Assembly (NCBI GenBank): GCA_009779935.1 | Contig: WRAX01000001.1 | Coordinates: 101,758 to 154,822 of the forward strand | Length of the DNA: 53,065 bases | Direction of reading: 5' to 3' | Source of the DNA: Defluviitaleaceae bacterium | Lineage (GTDB): Bacteria; Bacillota; Clostridia; Lachnospirales; WRAX01 | Translations under genes and position numbers: made by a program | The notes under the pieces: model-generated | Database searches by the model: none | What the model was told of the DNA's origin: nothing | Seen by the model: the letters and a program-made list of their open reading frames with translations, nothing else | Shown here: one piece after another, positions 7,924 through 23,000 of the stretch | Numbering within the stretch: position 1 is the stretch's first letter | How the letters are laid out: every line of letters begins with the position of its first letter

Positions 7924-8026
7924 ATACCAATTCCATTCTCAATCATGGAAAAGCACATTTTGAAAACGCACTGAAACCTGCGATTTTCAAAATATCCTTT
8001 TCCATGTTTCGAATTGGAATTGGTAT
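7924..8026. repeat. Long near-palindrome at the 3' end of the giant gene
   Basis: This 103-base sequence folds on itself almost end to end. ATACCAATTCC (7924-7934) matches GGAATTGGTAT (8016-8026), ATGGAAAAG (7945-7953) matches CTTTTCCAT (7997-8005), ATTTTGAAAA (7957-7966) matches TTTTCAAAAT (7984-7993), and CGCA (7967-7970) matches TGCG (7979-7982) around an 8-base loop. There is no T run, so it is not a typical terminator. It resembles small non-autonomous palindromic elements, and its last base lies in the stop codon of the giant gene. It could also end or protect that very long transcript. Confidence 0.75.
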
Positions 8027-11000
8027 TAGTAGGTGATGTAAAGATATGCTGTGTGGGTGTAGGGGTTCCAACTTACGGGGGCGTTTAGGGCTTCGCTTAG
8101 TATGCGCAAGGGGATAAACATACGGTCCCCACGGATGGTGGCAAGGTTTTCCCCTGCCGTAAAGGTTATTGCCCTGCCGTCCGGGTCGATGGTGGCGGTG
8201 CGGGTATTGTAGTCCCATGCCACATCAAAGCCAAGGGCATAGCTTACAAAGCGTAGGGGCACCATCATACGTCCGTAATCCGGGTCAATCCAAGCGGGTG
8301 CATCATGCTCCAAGCTTGCTGTGGTTTGATAGGTTGCCATGCCGTTTACGATTTGCCTGTTGCCGATAGTTACGACAGTTTTTCCGGCGGTAACGCCCAC
8401 AATTGGTATGGCAAATTCTCTTTGCATAGCCCCCGTTGGGATGATGTACAAATAGGCAGTTTGGGTTTGGCTGTTCCATCTAACAGGCATGCCAAGGGCA
8501 TAGCCTAAGGAGCGCAATGGAACAAATATCCTGCCATTAATTAAGCTGGTGTAAATGGGCTGCCCTAAGGCATTTGTAAGCGGTACAGGCATGCCATCCA
8601 CATACATATAAAAGCTACCGTGGGTAAAGCTGATGTTTAGCCCGCCCGCATCCATGGTGGCGGTTAGGGTTTCTGCATCCCAAATAATATCAAAACCAAG
8701 CAAATCTGCCATAAACCTAATGGAAATCATTGTGGCATCCGCATCGGACAGCCATGTGTGCACATCTTGGGCAACAACCGCCGCATTGCGGTAGCTGTTA
8801 CCAAGGCGGCCAACCCTGTAAATATTGCGGCTGGCAATTGGGACAATTATTATTGTTGTTTCAGCTTCAAAGTCCCAATTTTCAAAGTACGTACCTTCGC
8901 CTTGGTTGTTTTGATCAGCATCCTCACCATAACCATCATCGCCTTGGTTGTTTTCTTGGTCTTCGGGCGGGGTTTGCGGCCTTGGTGGGGGCAAAATTCC
9001 TATGTCGCCATAATCGTCGTCATAGTTATTTGATGGCGGGTCTAATGGCGGGGGCGGGGGTACCGGCCTTGCCAGTACATTAAGTACCAAATTTACGCCC
9101 TGTTTGTGACCAAAATTATCATCTTCTGAGCCGTGCACGATATTAAGCAAGTCACAACGATTGATGCCAACAATACCCGCTGCCTGCTCTGTGGCCGCTA
9201 TGGTGATAATGATGTATTCGCCCGGGTTAAGGACATAAATGCCATCATCGTCATCGTCGTCATCGTCGTTTAAGGGCACAAATAATCCTAATCCTGATAC
9301 GTAACAGCTACCGTCACAATCATCATCAAGGCAATCATCATCGTCACATACAGGTGGAATGGGCTCCGGTTTTGTCAAAGCTATTATCCTAAACTCCTCA
9401 TCCCCATTGGTTGTTAAAACGCCCATGCTACCTACAATTCCTATGTATGTGCAAGTGCCGTCACAATAATCGTCGGTACAGTCATCATCATCGCAGTAAG
9501 GCTCGTCATAAACCCCGTTTCGGAAGTAATACTTCAAAATATCATACACAAACATGGGGCCGTGGCCAATGTTGTGCAAAGTTACTTGGCGGGTGTGGTT
9601 AAGGGGGTTGTCGTTTACCATAAAGGTGATGTCGATGGGGTCACAATACTCCGTAATAACTTCCCCTTCAAAACGGATTTCGAAGGTGGGCCGCCTAACA
9701 ATAAGGTTTGTTGCAACGGAGTAGTTAAGGCCAAGGGTTCGTATCCACGTGGTGGCGGTGTGTAAGCCGCTTGTGTATGGAGCATCATCATGGGCACGTA
9801 TGTCAATTTCGATACGGCCGCCTGATGGCAGGTCTGTATTATCCAAAATGTTGATGCGATTGTATGTGCCGCCGTTAAAGTCTACCAAATCCCAATTTAC
9901 GGTAATCTCATCATCATTTTCGTCAAAGAAACGTATGTCGTCAAAGTGGAAACTACCCGCATCATCACTGGCGAAGTAGATATACAAATCGTCAAGCGGA
10001 ACAACGCCAACCAAGTGGTTTACGATGGTTATTGTCCTAACATGGTTGCGTGGATATGTGCTTGTTGGATCCTCACCCCAATACATATCAATTTCTATTT
10101 GGGTGGTATCCAAGTAAAGTTGCGGCGGCAAAACACGCAGGGTTAAACTGATTTGGTTATCACCACGGCCGCTGGATGGGTAGTTAAGGGCAAGGGTTGT
10201 TGCACGCTCATTAAAATACATTGTGCCATCATAATACCCGCCCCATATGTAATTAACGGGCGGCCTGGTGGCTGCTGTTGTGGGCAGCAGGTAAAAATGC
10301 CTTGTATTGCCGGCTTCACCTACCACGCTTATGTATTGGTTGGTGGGGTTTGCCCATTGCAGCTCAAACAGGTCTGTTAGGGGAGCAAAGCTTTCGGCAA
10401 TCCTATCCAAGTCAATTGGCATGCGGGTGGATAGGTTTTGCACATGCACGGCAATCCTGTTGTGTACGGTGGTATCCTCACCCCAGTGCATTGCAAGGTG
10501 CCAGTTGTTTGGCATTTGCCAGCTGGTGGGGCTTGTGCCGCTTTGGTGGGGGGCTATAATTGCAAAGTCCACAGGGCGCACTTGTAGGCTTAACGGCACA
10601 TTAAATACAATTGGCGTGCCTGCGCCGTAAAGGATAGAATCTGCGGTGATGTTAAATGTGGCTGCATGGGATGTGGGGATATCCGCAACTTGTGCCACCG
10701 GGTTTCTGTTCAAAAACATGGCAATATAGGCATAACCACCGGCGGGAATGTAGCCATTGGCCGCTAAGGGCAACAAATTGTATGGATATGCTGCGTTGCG
10801 CACATACCAAGCGTGTCCGAACCAGTCACCGCCATTTGCCGTCACATCATTAATGGCAACGGGCAGGTGGGCAATGGGGATTGGGCCAAGGCTTGGGTTG
10901 TGTATGGTTATATATTGCCTGTGGTGGCTATCATTTCCAAAGGCCTCACCCACATAGGTGTTGTAGTTGCGCTGGGCTGTGTTGGTTATGGCAAGGTTGG

Positions 11001-14000
11001 GGCGTTGTATTGTAAGCTCCAAGTGCATAATGCGGTAGTGGGTGATGTGGGCATTGGTTGTGCCGCCCACAAAATAGGTTATTGTAAGGGTTTCCCGGTA
11101 GGTACCGGGGGGTAGGGTTGCCGCCGCCGCCGTTGGCCTTATGGCAAACTGGCGGTAATCCGGGACAATACCCAAGTTGCCGGCGGTTTGCCAGCTTGTT
11201 GACGGCACAATTTCAAATAAATTACCTGTGAAGGTTGCAGGGCGTGCTGTGCCGCCGGGGGAATAGGCAAAGGCATCCGTCATATTAGCCAAGACTATAT
11301 TGCGCCTTGATGAGGTATTTGTCAAATCCACCGTGCGCTGGTGGGCGGCATTATCGTGGTTGTGCCCCCAGTTCATAGTAACATTAACAGCTGTGGCAGG
11401 GTTTTGCGCCAATGGGTTAAGGTTAAATTGCACAGGCAAAACTTGCAGGGCAAGGTTTGCATTGCGGTTATTGGTAGCTGTTGCACCACCCAAATCCCAA
11501 TTGCCGTGTTGCCCTGTAATGCTAATGTTTAGGGTGGCTGTGTGGTCCACTCCCGTTCCTGCTACAATATCATCAGCAGGTAACGGGGTGCGGCTTGCCC
11601 AGATATTGATGGTGGCAGTGCCGCCCGCCGGTATTTCAATTGCCCCTGTTCCGGCTGCGCCGCCTACAATTTCAAATACAAACCAATTATCGCAATCCCC
11701 AGGGGTGCAGGTGATGGAGCAGTTTATGGTTATCATGCTGTTGTTTAGCGGCAATGGGCCCGGGCCCGGGTTTGTGATTACCACTTGGCGGCGATGGAAG
11801 TAGTCATTACCGCCCACGGCAGTGCGTGGTGCTTCCCCCACATACAGGCTAATTTGCGGCACATCCTGCGTTGGGGATATGGTAAATTGGGGCGCTTGCA
11901 CAATCAAGGTAAATTGGGTGTCATCAGGGCTGACGGTTGGCGTGGCAGCACGGTGGTATGTAACCCGCAAATTATCAGTTTCGCCTGCGGCGGGGGTTAC
12001 AATGCGGCTTGCCCTATCCGTCGGCTGGATGTAGAAGTGGATGGAATTGCGGTTTAGCGCATCAGGCGATGCGGGTATATTGCCTGTTGGTACGCCAAGG
12101 GCACCGTCTGCAATTCTAAAAATTGCATTTGCGGTGTTATCTGTAAAACCAATTGCCATGGCATTTGTGCCGCTTAGCGGTATTGCCATACGGGTGGAGT
12201 GGTTGTAGATTGTTACACGCCGCATGTGGCTTGTCGGGGGTTGCCCCCAAGGCATAGTAATGGTTGCCCCACCCGTGCCCACTGTTACAGAAAAATCAAC
12301 AGGGCGCACATCAAGCCTTAAATCTGTTTCAAATTCTATTGCGGCCGCCGTGCCTACAATTGCACTGCGTGCCTCGATGGTTAAAGCGGCTTCTATGCTT
12401 GGATTAACCTCCGCCAATGTGGCAAGGGCGGCCCTTTGCAACCAAACGGCAACATATACATGCCCGCCGGCGGGTATAACGCCATTTGCCGCCATTGGTG
12501 CGGTTGCTGCGGCGGTTGCGTACCAATTATGGGCAAACCAGCCCGCTCCCGCCCCTATAATATCCACATCAAAATGGGCAATTGGCACAGGTCCTGCGGA
12601 ATTGTTATCCACCCGCACAAGCTGCCTGCGTGTGGTGTTTGCTGTGTTATTAAACGCTTCGTTTACATAAATGTTAAAATTGCGTGTTGTTTGGTCGGCA
12701 TCAATATTAGGTGCGGTGATGGTTAGGGTTAGGGTTAGGGTAACTGTGCGGCTTGGATGCAGGGTTGTGCCATTATCATCCAAAATGCGGTAGGTTAGGG
12801 TTAGGGTTTCTGTATATGTTCCCGGTGGCAGGGTTGTTGCCGCCGCAGTTGGGCGCAAGCTAAACTGGGGTAGCGGGCTTGTGGTGTTGGTGATATTGCC
12901 CCCTGCCGTCCAAATGGTATTTGGCACAATTTCAAATAAATTATTGGTGCCAAGGGCTGTAATGCTGTGGCTAAACTGATGCCCGAGATTTGCAAGGTTC
13001 ATCTGATGCCATACAGTTTGGGTTGCTAAATTAACCTGTCTGCTGTGGGCTGATAGGGTATTATCCGCCCCCCAATCCATGGTAACAGCAAGGTTGGTTA
13101 CAGCAGTTGCCGTAAAGGGTATTTGGCGCACTTCCAAATAAACGGGGATGCTGCGGGTTTCACCATCCTCATGGTCAATAAACATGGTGCCAACACGCCT
13201 GTTTCCGCTTATATCGGCAGGCATGGCCCTGTTTGCTTTGCGGATGTAAATATAGGCCGTGCCATTATGGTTTATGGATGGGGCGGACCAGTTGCCCTGC
13301 TCTGTAAAGCCAATAAAGTCAGCACCAACATATGTGCCGTATCCAACAAATCTAAAATCAAGGTCTGCAAGGGTAAGTGTGCCTTGGCTGTTGTTGGTTA
13401 TTGTGGTGCGCAGCATCCTGCCTGCCGTTGTTGGGGCTTCCCCTTCATAGATAACAAAGTTTAGACTGGCGGGGGCGGTTATGGTAAATTGGGGCGCACG
13501 CACGGTAAGGCTAAACAGGGTATTTACATTGCCTGTCATCCTTGCTCTTTGCCTTTTTGCACAATCGCTGTCACAAATGTGGTTCGGGTCATCAATAAGC
13601 CCAAGGGAGCATTCGGTTGTTGTGCCATATGCCCCAACAGTACCGCTTCTGCGGTAATTTGCGGTTAAGTTATCCGAATGGTTGCCCACAGTGCCGCTTG
13701 CCGCCGTTGTTGGCATAATTTCAAACTGCATATTGCCGCCGGGGGCAATGGTGCCCGATGGTGCCGTGCCCACAAATTGGAATGGGCTTGATGCTCCAAA
13801 ATTAATGCCCATCTGATTCAAAGCAGTGCCAACATTAATACTTTCACGGGTGGATGTGTTTGTGATGGTTACAAGCCTGCGGTGGTTTGACGGGTTTTCG
13901 TCCCTGTCCATGATGATTGATGTGTTGCCCTGCGTGGCAGGGTGGGTTGGTAAATCAGAGGGGATGGCGGCTGCAACGGTAAAATTAACCGGTCTTATTT

Positions 14001-17000
14001 CCAGGCTAAATGGTATCATCAACATTTGCGGCCCAAGCTCCAACCCTTCTCTGGAATGGATGCGTAGAAAGCCCGGACGGATGGCATATGGGCTGTTAAA
14101 GGTATTGGGATTGCCCGCCGTGTGGCTTCCGCCTTCGTGCATGGTAAAGTTGGTTGTGTTCATGGTGTGGTTTACATAGATGTATAGCCAGATATATTCA
14201 CCATTTTCAATGGTTTTGGCTGTGCCGTCGGCATTGCGTTGCCAGCGGTTGCTAAACCAGCCGCAAAGGCATGCTACCGTGGGCAAATCCACCGCAGGGG
14301 TAATTGGGCCATAACCGTCGTTATAAACCCGCACACGTTGCACACGATGGTGTCTGCTTGCATTGTAAACCAAGCCGCCATGGATATAATAATCCTCATG
14401 GTTGCTTAATAGCCCTGTTAACGGGTTTTCGTAAAGATACATATTAAATTGTTGTAAACTGCTATAATCCACACGGATGTTGATGGGGTCTATCACCAAC
14501 TCCACCCTTATGGTGGCGGTGTGGCTGGTTTGCCCATTTATTGTGTAGGTTATTGTTAGGGTGCTAAAATATCGCCCATGCCCCATTTGTCGGGTGTTTT
14601 CGTGGGGGCGGATGGTAAAGGGCAAATCCCCGTTAAAAGCAAGGTTGGGATTGGCCGCATCGGCAGTTGGCCATGGCTGGTTAGGCACAATTACAAACAG
14701 CGGGTGGGTAATGCTGATGTTTGGTGCCGCAACCCAGTTATTGCTTGCGTCCCGCACTTGGCGTGTATTGCTGTCATTAAAGCTGTGGGTTAGGTTTGTA
14801 AGGCGCATATAATGCCATGTGGATAGGTTGCCAAGGGTTACAATATGCTCTTGCCCTGTGCCAATTACTTGGTTCCAGCCCATTTCGATGTTAATGCGGT
14901 TTACATCAGCATCCGCATCCACCTCAAACAGCATGGGTCGGGCTTCAAATTCCAAGCTTATGGAACCTTGTTGGTTTGCTGTGCCGCCTGGGGCAACAAC
15001 CACATTTACAGCCGCTTCAAACAGTGTTGGTGCATGGTTGTAAATATCTGCGGGCAGGGCAGCACGGTTAATGTAAATTGGCACGTTAATGGAGCCGTTG
15101 GCAGGGATGGCCGCCGGGCTGTAAACCCGCACATAATCCCCGGGGGTAGTTTCCACATAAACATAAACCTGCGGCCATATATAGCCAAACCAAGTGTAAT
15201 GCTGTCCGCAAGCAATATCACAACCAAAGGTGATTGTTAATTGGCTGTACAAAATTGCCCCGTCACTATCGTTATGGATGGTGATAAAGCGGGATATTCT
15301 GTTTGCTGTGTTGTAGGCATAGCGGCTTGCGGGGTTTTGCCCTGTGTATAGGGTAAAACCAAGGGGATTTGTGCCTGTTAGCGACGTAACACGGATTTCG
15401 GGCGGGGCTATTTTTATGGTCAAAACCCGCTCTGCTTCATCACTTAGTGCTGTGCCAATGCGGTATTCCAACTCTAAATCCGCTGTGTGCCCCGCCGTTG
15501 TAATGGCAGATGTAACAGCCGCAACAGTTGGCCTTATTGCAATGCGGATGGTTTCGCCCATATCCAGATAATAATTGTTGCCAACCCTTACCACATAGCC
15601 GGCGTTATACGCTTCTGCCAGCATAAAGTTTAGCTCAAACAAGGGCGTTGCTGTGCCGTTTACATTGCCTGATATGGTGTGGGTGGCGTTATAGGGGATG
15701 TTAAGGTTTCTAAGCGCAATGCGCTCCCTTGTGGACTGGTTTGTTAGCTCCACATACTGGTTAAATGGGGTTTGGTTCCAGTCGATAATAAAGGTGTATT
15801 CATCATCAGCAGGCACTGTGTTTTGGGGCGTTAGGCTAAACAGCACAGGCCGCACTTCCAAGGTTAAGTTGTGGCGCACCAGCTGGGCATATCTATGCCA
15901 AACTTCCAAGTAAACGCTGGCGGGTTGGGGGTTTGTGCCCACGCCATCCCTAATTTGGCTTAGTGCTAAGGTGGTTGGGCGCACTTCAAACACAGTTGTG
16001 TATCCGCCGCTTACATTTACAACATCGCCGCCGCTTGGCACACCGCTTGCGCCAACTGTGGCAAAGCTATTATAGGGCAGCAAAGCAGCCGTTGGGCGTG
16101 CCACAATTTCAAACATATTATTGGTCATTTGATGGGCGTTGTAGCCAAATGTTAGGCGCATCAAATCATCATCCCCAAAACCAAGGGGCACACGGCTTGT
16201 ATTGCGTATGGTTACATTGCGTGTGTGCCTTGCGCTGGTTTCGCCAAGGTATGCAAAGTTAAATGGCTGTGCCGTGGGGCTTGTTGCTTGCAAATCCACT
16301 GTAAATGTTGGTGCTATAACCTCCAAAACAATTGGGGCTATGGTTTGCTGGGCAGAATTGTCCACGGTGTTGCGGATGGTTAGCATATCGTGGTGGCCGC
16401 CAAGCAGGTTTCTTGCAACCCTTGGGCGCACATAGAAATATGCCCTGTCCCCCACTGTGCCGTAAGGTGTTAAAACAACACTATTATCCGGCCAGTTTAT
16501 TATTGTAAATTCGTTGGTTAGGAAGGTGTGTTCCAAATTGGCAATTGGTAAATTAATGCCCGATTGGTTGATGATATATATGCGGCGCACATTGCCCACA
16601 TAGCTGTTTAGCGGGTTTTCGTCCCTGTATACGATAAAGGGGCTGTTATGGGCGGGGTTTGCCCAATCCACTAAAAAGCTTCTGCTGCGAACAGTTAGGT
16701 TTAGCGGTACATAGAAACGCCCGATTGTTCCATCATTCATCCTGCCATCACCCCTGTCGGGCATGGCAATGTTTTCATAACGCAATTGGGCAATGCCGCT
16801 AAGGGTGTTTGGTGCCCCGGTTGCGGCAAGTACAGGTTGGATGGCGATTTGCACCGTATCACCAGGCGCAAGCACCGTAGGTGCAGGGTTTGTTGCCACA
16901 TAGGCAATCTCAAAAATCCCGGCGGGCATTAATGCCATTGCCAAATCCAAAGCATTGCCAAAGGGCAAGTCCCCCGTGCCTGTGTTTTGGATGGTTATAT

Positions 17001-20000
17001 AGTGGATAAAATCACCGGGGCTTTGCCCTACATACATTTCCACATTAACGCCACCGGCAATGGGTAGGTTTGCACTGTCGCTTACACGATATATCTGGAT
17101 AATCTCTGCACGGTAAAGGTTGGCCGGGCCACGCACTTCTATGGTAAGGGGCACAACAAGCTGCACCAAGCCATTATCGGCGGTGATAATCAAAAGATCT
17201 GTAAATACGCCGCCACGAAGCCCCGCAGCAGGGCGGATGTAGAGGTGAACCGAGCCATACTGGGTTTCGTAATTGATATAATCCCCATTTGCACCATAAT
17301 AGCGGCTGCTTATGGGCAAGTTGTGGTTAAACCCTTGGTAAATCACAAATGGCGAGTTTGCGCCCCCCGCAAGTACTGCATTAAAGTCCCCAATCGGCCT
17401 TGGGCTGTCGTTATAAATGGCGATGCGCCGTTGCCACGGGGTTGCGGGGTCGGTTGTATTAAAATGGGACACACCTGAGTTAAAGGCAGCGTATACAGAA
17501 CCCGTCAAACCCGCAGGGTCAAGGGGCAGGGTGGCACCCGGGTTGGTTGTTAAGCCAAATACCGAACCATCGTCCACATTATATCGCCCAAAACTTATGC
17601 TGTTTGGCTCTGTTCTAAGTAAAATTGGCGGGTGGATAACTTCAAAGCGCAATTGGGCTGTAACGGCCAGTTGTCCAAGTCCTTCTGTTGCCGCATGGCC
17701 TGTGATAACCAAAGTATCTGTATGCACTCCCGCCAAAAGCGTGGCGATAGGGCGCACAATTAAGGTAATATAATTTACACCGCGCACGGGATTGTCATAG
17801 TCGGGGTTTGCATATCTATCCGCCATGGATGTGTTTGACAAAGCACCAACAATTTCAAAAGGCGAATTAGCCCCAAGATGCAGGTTTGCCGCCAGCCCTT
17901 CCAATGGGAAGGTTTCGTTGTTTTCCAGCACTAAGCGGATGGGGAAAACCATGTCATAATTTTCGGGGTCTATAACAAAGTCCGCATCAACTGCCGCACC
18001 AAAGCCAAAACCCTCTTCCATCACACCAAAATCCCACACTTGCGGGGTTAAATCCACATCAAATGCGTTTACAAAGAAGGTAAGTTCTGCTTCTAATACA
18101 ACCCGCCCAAACTCATCCCTAACAACTAAGATATCACGATAATGGCCAAAATCCAGCATGGTGGCGGGGCGCACATTAACAGTGGCCGTTCTGTTGTTGG
18201 GGTTTGGTATTATTGTAGTAAAGTCAGTGGCTAACAGGGTTGGGATTGGTTGCTGGGTGATAACAAAATAACCTGTGTTGTAGTGGAATTCCGCCCGCAA
18301 GCCGCTTAGTGAACCTGTGCCTGTGTTTGTGATAATAAAGGGCACGGTATAGGCGATGGCAAGGTTGTATCCCAACCTTGCTTCCGGCCAGTCATATCTT
18401 TCCCTTGAGGTTACATTGTTGGGATAGGCACGCCCTGTTGTGTGCAGGGTGGCTTCAAAGGTGGGGTTAACCACGGTAAAGCTTACACCAATAGGTAGCA
18501 CAAAACCACCATCTGCACTGCTGACAAGGATGGTTGCGTTGTGGGTGCCAAGGGGTAAACCAACCCTTGGGCGCACCCTAAATTCAATATAATCATTATA
18601 ATACAAGGTTTGTGGTAGGTTGTCCGGATATTCAAACACAAAGGGGCTGTTTGGCGGCAGGGTTATAAGCAGGTTTTGCAAATCTGTACCATCATCAGAA
18701 AGGTTTCTTACCTGCACAATGCCCCAATATGGTGGGTTTGTATAGCCCACTACCCTGTCATCAAAGGTTGGTGCATCAGCTTCTGCAAGGAAGGGGCCAA
18801 CAGCAAATGTTATGGGGATATCAAGGGCAAAGCCGTTTGCGCCCCGTATTTGCAGGGTGTCATAATAAAACCCTTCCGCAAGACCCAGCTGAGCCTGCAC
18901 CGTAAATTGCGGCCTTGCGCCCCCTGTGTGGGGTGTGATAATTGGCGGCACGCCCCCAACCAAACCAAACACGCTGGCTGTGCCATTGGCAAAACTGGCG
19001 GTTATGCCCAAAATATTGTATTGGCCGCCGCTGTGGTAAATATAACGTGTTGCCTGGGCAGCACTTATAGCATAGCCATATGTGGCCGCCATATCAATGC
19101 GGTTTGCTGTTGCCACCGGCGGCACAACTTCAAACAGCAAGGGTATGCGCATATTTGGCCCGGGCACGGTGTAGGTGTCAATTACAACATTATGTTCATC
19201 CACAACCTCTATGGTAAGGTTTTGGCCACTTAAATACAAGCCGCCTTCATATTGCCCAACATTTTGCCCAAGGGCAGGTTGCACAACAATATAAACCGCA
19301 CCACCGGCAGGTATTGGGCCAACAGTATTACCTGATGGGCTAAGTGCCGTAAAAGGCCCTGTTAGGCTAAAATCAAGGGATGGTATTTGGTATTGGGAGT
19401 TGTTAACGATGCGGAATTGCTGCGGCGGCACGCTGCCGCTTAAATAACCCGCTGTAACAATACCCCAGTTGCGAATTGGCGGATGGGCCGTAACAATAGA
19501 TGGATTAACCTCAAAGCGCAAATCGCTTGATATATTGAAGCCATGATGCCCTTCGATAATCAGCTGCGCTTCATAAAGGGCAGGCACAAGCCCTGTAACG
19601 GGTCTTATCGTCCATGTGCCGCTTTCGCCGTAATTAAGGGCGGCGGGGCCGTGGGTAACAATTTCAAAATTCATGGTGGTAATGGTTGCGCCAAGCCCCG
19701 TCAGCCAGTCCCGCCCGTTGTTTGTAAGGGTAAATTCGATAACAGGGCGCATGGCGTAGTTGGCATCGGTTACGCCCCAATCCCCAAGGGTGGGGGTTAG
19801 GGTTGCGGTTGCCAGCTCCACATCAAAATACACAGATGTTGTGCCCAAAAGCCCCACATCTACGCCTGTTGCATTGGTTCTAAAAAAGCGTAATGTGTCA
19901 GCATATTGGTTGGGGGTGTGGCCGCTTGCGGGGCGCACATAAACAACTGCGCTATACACACGGCTATTTGCCACATGCTCCGGGTCCAACCTATGGGAGA

Positions 20001-23000
20001 AGGGGATAAGATGGGGTATAAAAACCTCGCCCACAGTATAAGCATTTGTGCCGTCATAATCCGGGTTGCGTATTTCAAAATTGCTCCCGTCAAATTCCAC
20101 ACGGGTGTTTTCAAGGATAATTGTGCCTGTGTTTGTGATAGTTACAGCACGCCAGTCCCTTGGGCTGTATTGCCAGCCCATCGTTTCCCAAGTTATGGTT
20201 GTTGGCATTGTTTGGGCAGAAATGCCCGGCGGGGTAACGGTAAAGGTGATTTCGGCATTTAATGTCACATCATGCACTGCATCGATGGCACGCTTTGCGG
20301 GGTCATCATAAGGGCTTGTGCCTATGGTGATGGCAAGGGCAGCTCTATACAGCCCTTCGCCCAAGCCAAGCAGGGGGCGCACATATATAGGCCCACTGGT
20401 GCTGTTTGGGGCAATTGGTGCAGTGGCCGGCAATGGTGTTACAATTTCAAAACTTGCCGCATTTGTGCCAACCAGCCCAATATCCGTTATGTAAATTGGC
20501 CAATCTCCTGTGTTTTCAACAACAAAATAACGTTGGGGTGCTTCGCTGCGGATATAACCGACAGGTCTTGGTGTCCAGTTATAGTCACGCGGGTCTATAA
20601 CGCCCTCATGCCCGTCCACATAAAACACAATATCAACCAAAGCGGGGAAATTGTCACCGGAATGGGCAAAGTCCACAATAAGGGTTGCTGTGTGGCGGCC
20701 GGGGGCAAGCCCTGCTACGGGGCGCACTGCAAACCTACCATATCCTGTATTAGCCGGCGTGCCGTCGTTTGCCCTTATAAACCTGTTGCCATATTGGTTA
20801 TTTACAGGGTCCAGGGGCTCAATCCAGAAAGGCGGCACAAAGTTAGGGTCATCATCGCCTACCCATGCCCAATCCAGCATTTCTATGGTACTGTCCCCAT
20901 CAACCAAATTGCGCACAACAACATATTGGTAGCCAACCTGGTTGCCCACAGTAGCGGAATGCGCCACACTTGCAAGCCCATAACCCACACCACGGTTGCC
21001 AAAATCCAAACGCTGGGTTAAAATGTCCGCCGCCGGTGGCAAAATGGTAAAGCGCACTTCAATTTCCACGGTGCCCGCCTGTTGCTGGCCCTGTATGGCT
21101 GTGTCAATTTGCAAAATGGCAGTGTAAAGGCCGGGCTCCCAAATACTTGGGTTCCAATCACTTAAAATATCTGTTAGGGCAATGGCAATTTGCCCTTGGT
21201 TTGCTGTTGGCACCGCCGGGTTAGGGCGGGGAATGGCCGGGCTTGTTAAATGCTCATACATAGCAAAGGGGTTAACGCCAAGGCCTGTGCCTGTGCCCCA
21301 CTTGCCTTCTTCTTCGTTAGGCACAAAGGTAAATCTATCGTTGGTAAGGCCTGTTATATCTGTATTTCCTGCATTGGTTAGGGTAACTTGTATGGGGCTT
21401 GGCAGCGCACTTGCGCCAAAATACACTGCGCCAAAATCAATAATCGGCGGGTTTGGCCGCAGGGCAAAGGTATTGCGCACAACAGTGAAGTTTAGCGGCA
21501 CAAAGGCGTTAAAATGGAATTCGTTACGGACATTTATATACTCGAAGAAATGCCCTTCTCCAAGTCCCTCTCTCATCCTAATAATCAAAAATACTTCATA
21601 GGGGTCGCCGTTGGGGTGGGCCGCACCCATGCCTTCCACGGTAGTAACGGGCACGGGGTTTCCATTGATTAGTATGGGATTGCCATTCTCGTCAATATGG
21701 AAGCCGCCCTGTACATTCCAATGGTCAAAAAGCATATTGCCGTGCACGCTGAAAAAATCACCTTCCAGCTCGCCTGTTCTTAAAATCGCCTCCAAGCCAT
21801 GGTTGCCTTGGTGGTAGTGGATACAGTCGTTTTCCAAAACCCATGTCATAATACCCGGGGTTGGGTTAAATGTTAGCACATTGCCAAGGGCATCCAAATA
21901 CCGCCCTTGCGCATTTTGCCTAAACGCCCGCACCGCAGGGTCTGTTAAAGTGGGGTGGGGCTTTGTGCCATCGGCAAAAAGTTGGAAAAAGCCTGATTCC
22001 GGTGGGTATTCCACAAGGCGGTTGCCAAATTCGTCTAGCAAAAAGCCATTTTCATCTACCCAGTATGTGCCGCCGCCCAAATAGTGGGGCATGGCCGGTG
22101 TGCCGGCGGTGATAATATATGCCCGCACAAAACCGCTGCCAAAGGCTACAAGGGGGTTGCCGTCCATATCTGTATAATGCGCCCTGCCGCCCACATCGGC
22201 GGTGTTAAAGGCTCTGTCAGCCGGGGTGCCTGCCGCATTGCCTGTGCCGGGCATTGCGCCAACCACAATTTCCCCATTGTAGCGATAGGGCAAAATTGCA
22301 TTGGTATCCGGATGGCGGGGTACCCGCATAAACTCCATTTCCACAAAACTGATGGGGAAGGGGCTGTTGTTTTGCAGACGTATTATCCTTGTATCCTCTG
22401 CAAGGTCAATGTTAAAGCCCTGCTCGCGGGGCACAAACAGCTCCACAACAACATCCATGCGATACTCGTAAATATATATGGTTACGGGGATTGCAATTTC
22501 AAAACCACCGTCATTACGGATAAACAGTGTGTCTGTATGGCGGCCCGGCGGCAAATTATCCCTTGGGGCAATGCGCACATAGGCATAATCGCCACTTTGT
22601 CCGTTTGGGTTAATTCTATCTACAAAATTGCTGCTGTTTGCCGCATTATCAGCAACCAAACTTAAATCCACCACCACAAATGGGTGTATGCCGCTGGTAT
22701 GCCATGGATGCAGTGCATTTCTTTGGGACAGCCATGTAAAGTTCTCGTCACTTATGCCTGTTATGGGGAAATCACCATTATTTTCGATTCTAAATATTGC
22801 CGCATCGCCGCCACTGTTGTTACCGTTTGCATCAAGGGCAACGGCAGTGCGCTCCTGCACAGGGATGCCCGGGAAACGCCAGCCAAAGTTCCATGGCCTT
22901 GTATCTGCGCCAACACTGGCTTGGTGCCATACCCATTCCCTGTCAACATCAATTGGCTCCCCATAATTATCGGGGGAATTGCCAAAGTCCCGCCCACGGC

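Noticed and set aside
12723-12806. TTAGGG repeats as a real telomere or linear replicon end
   Set aside because: They lie in the middle of an open coding frame in only three plus two copies and encode Thr-Leu strands.
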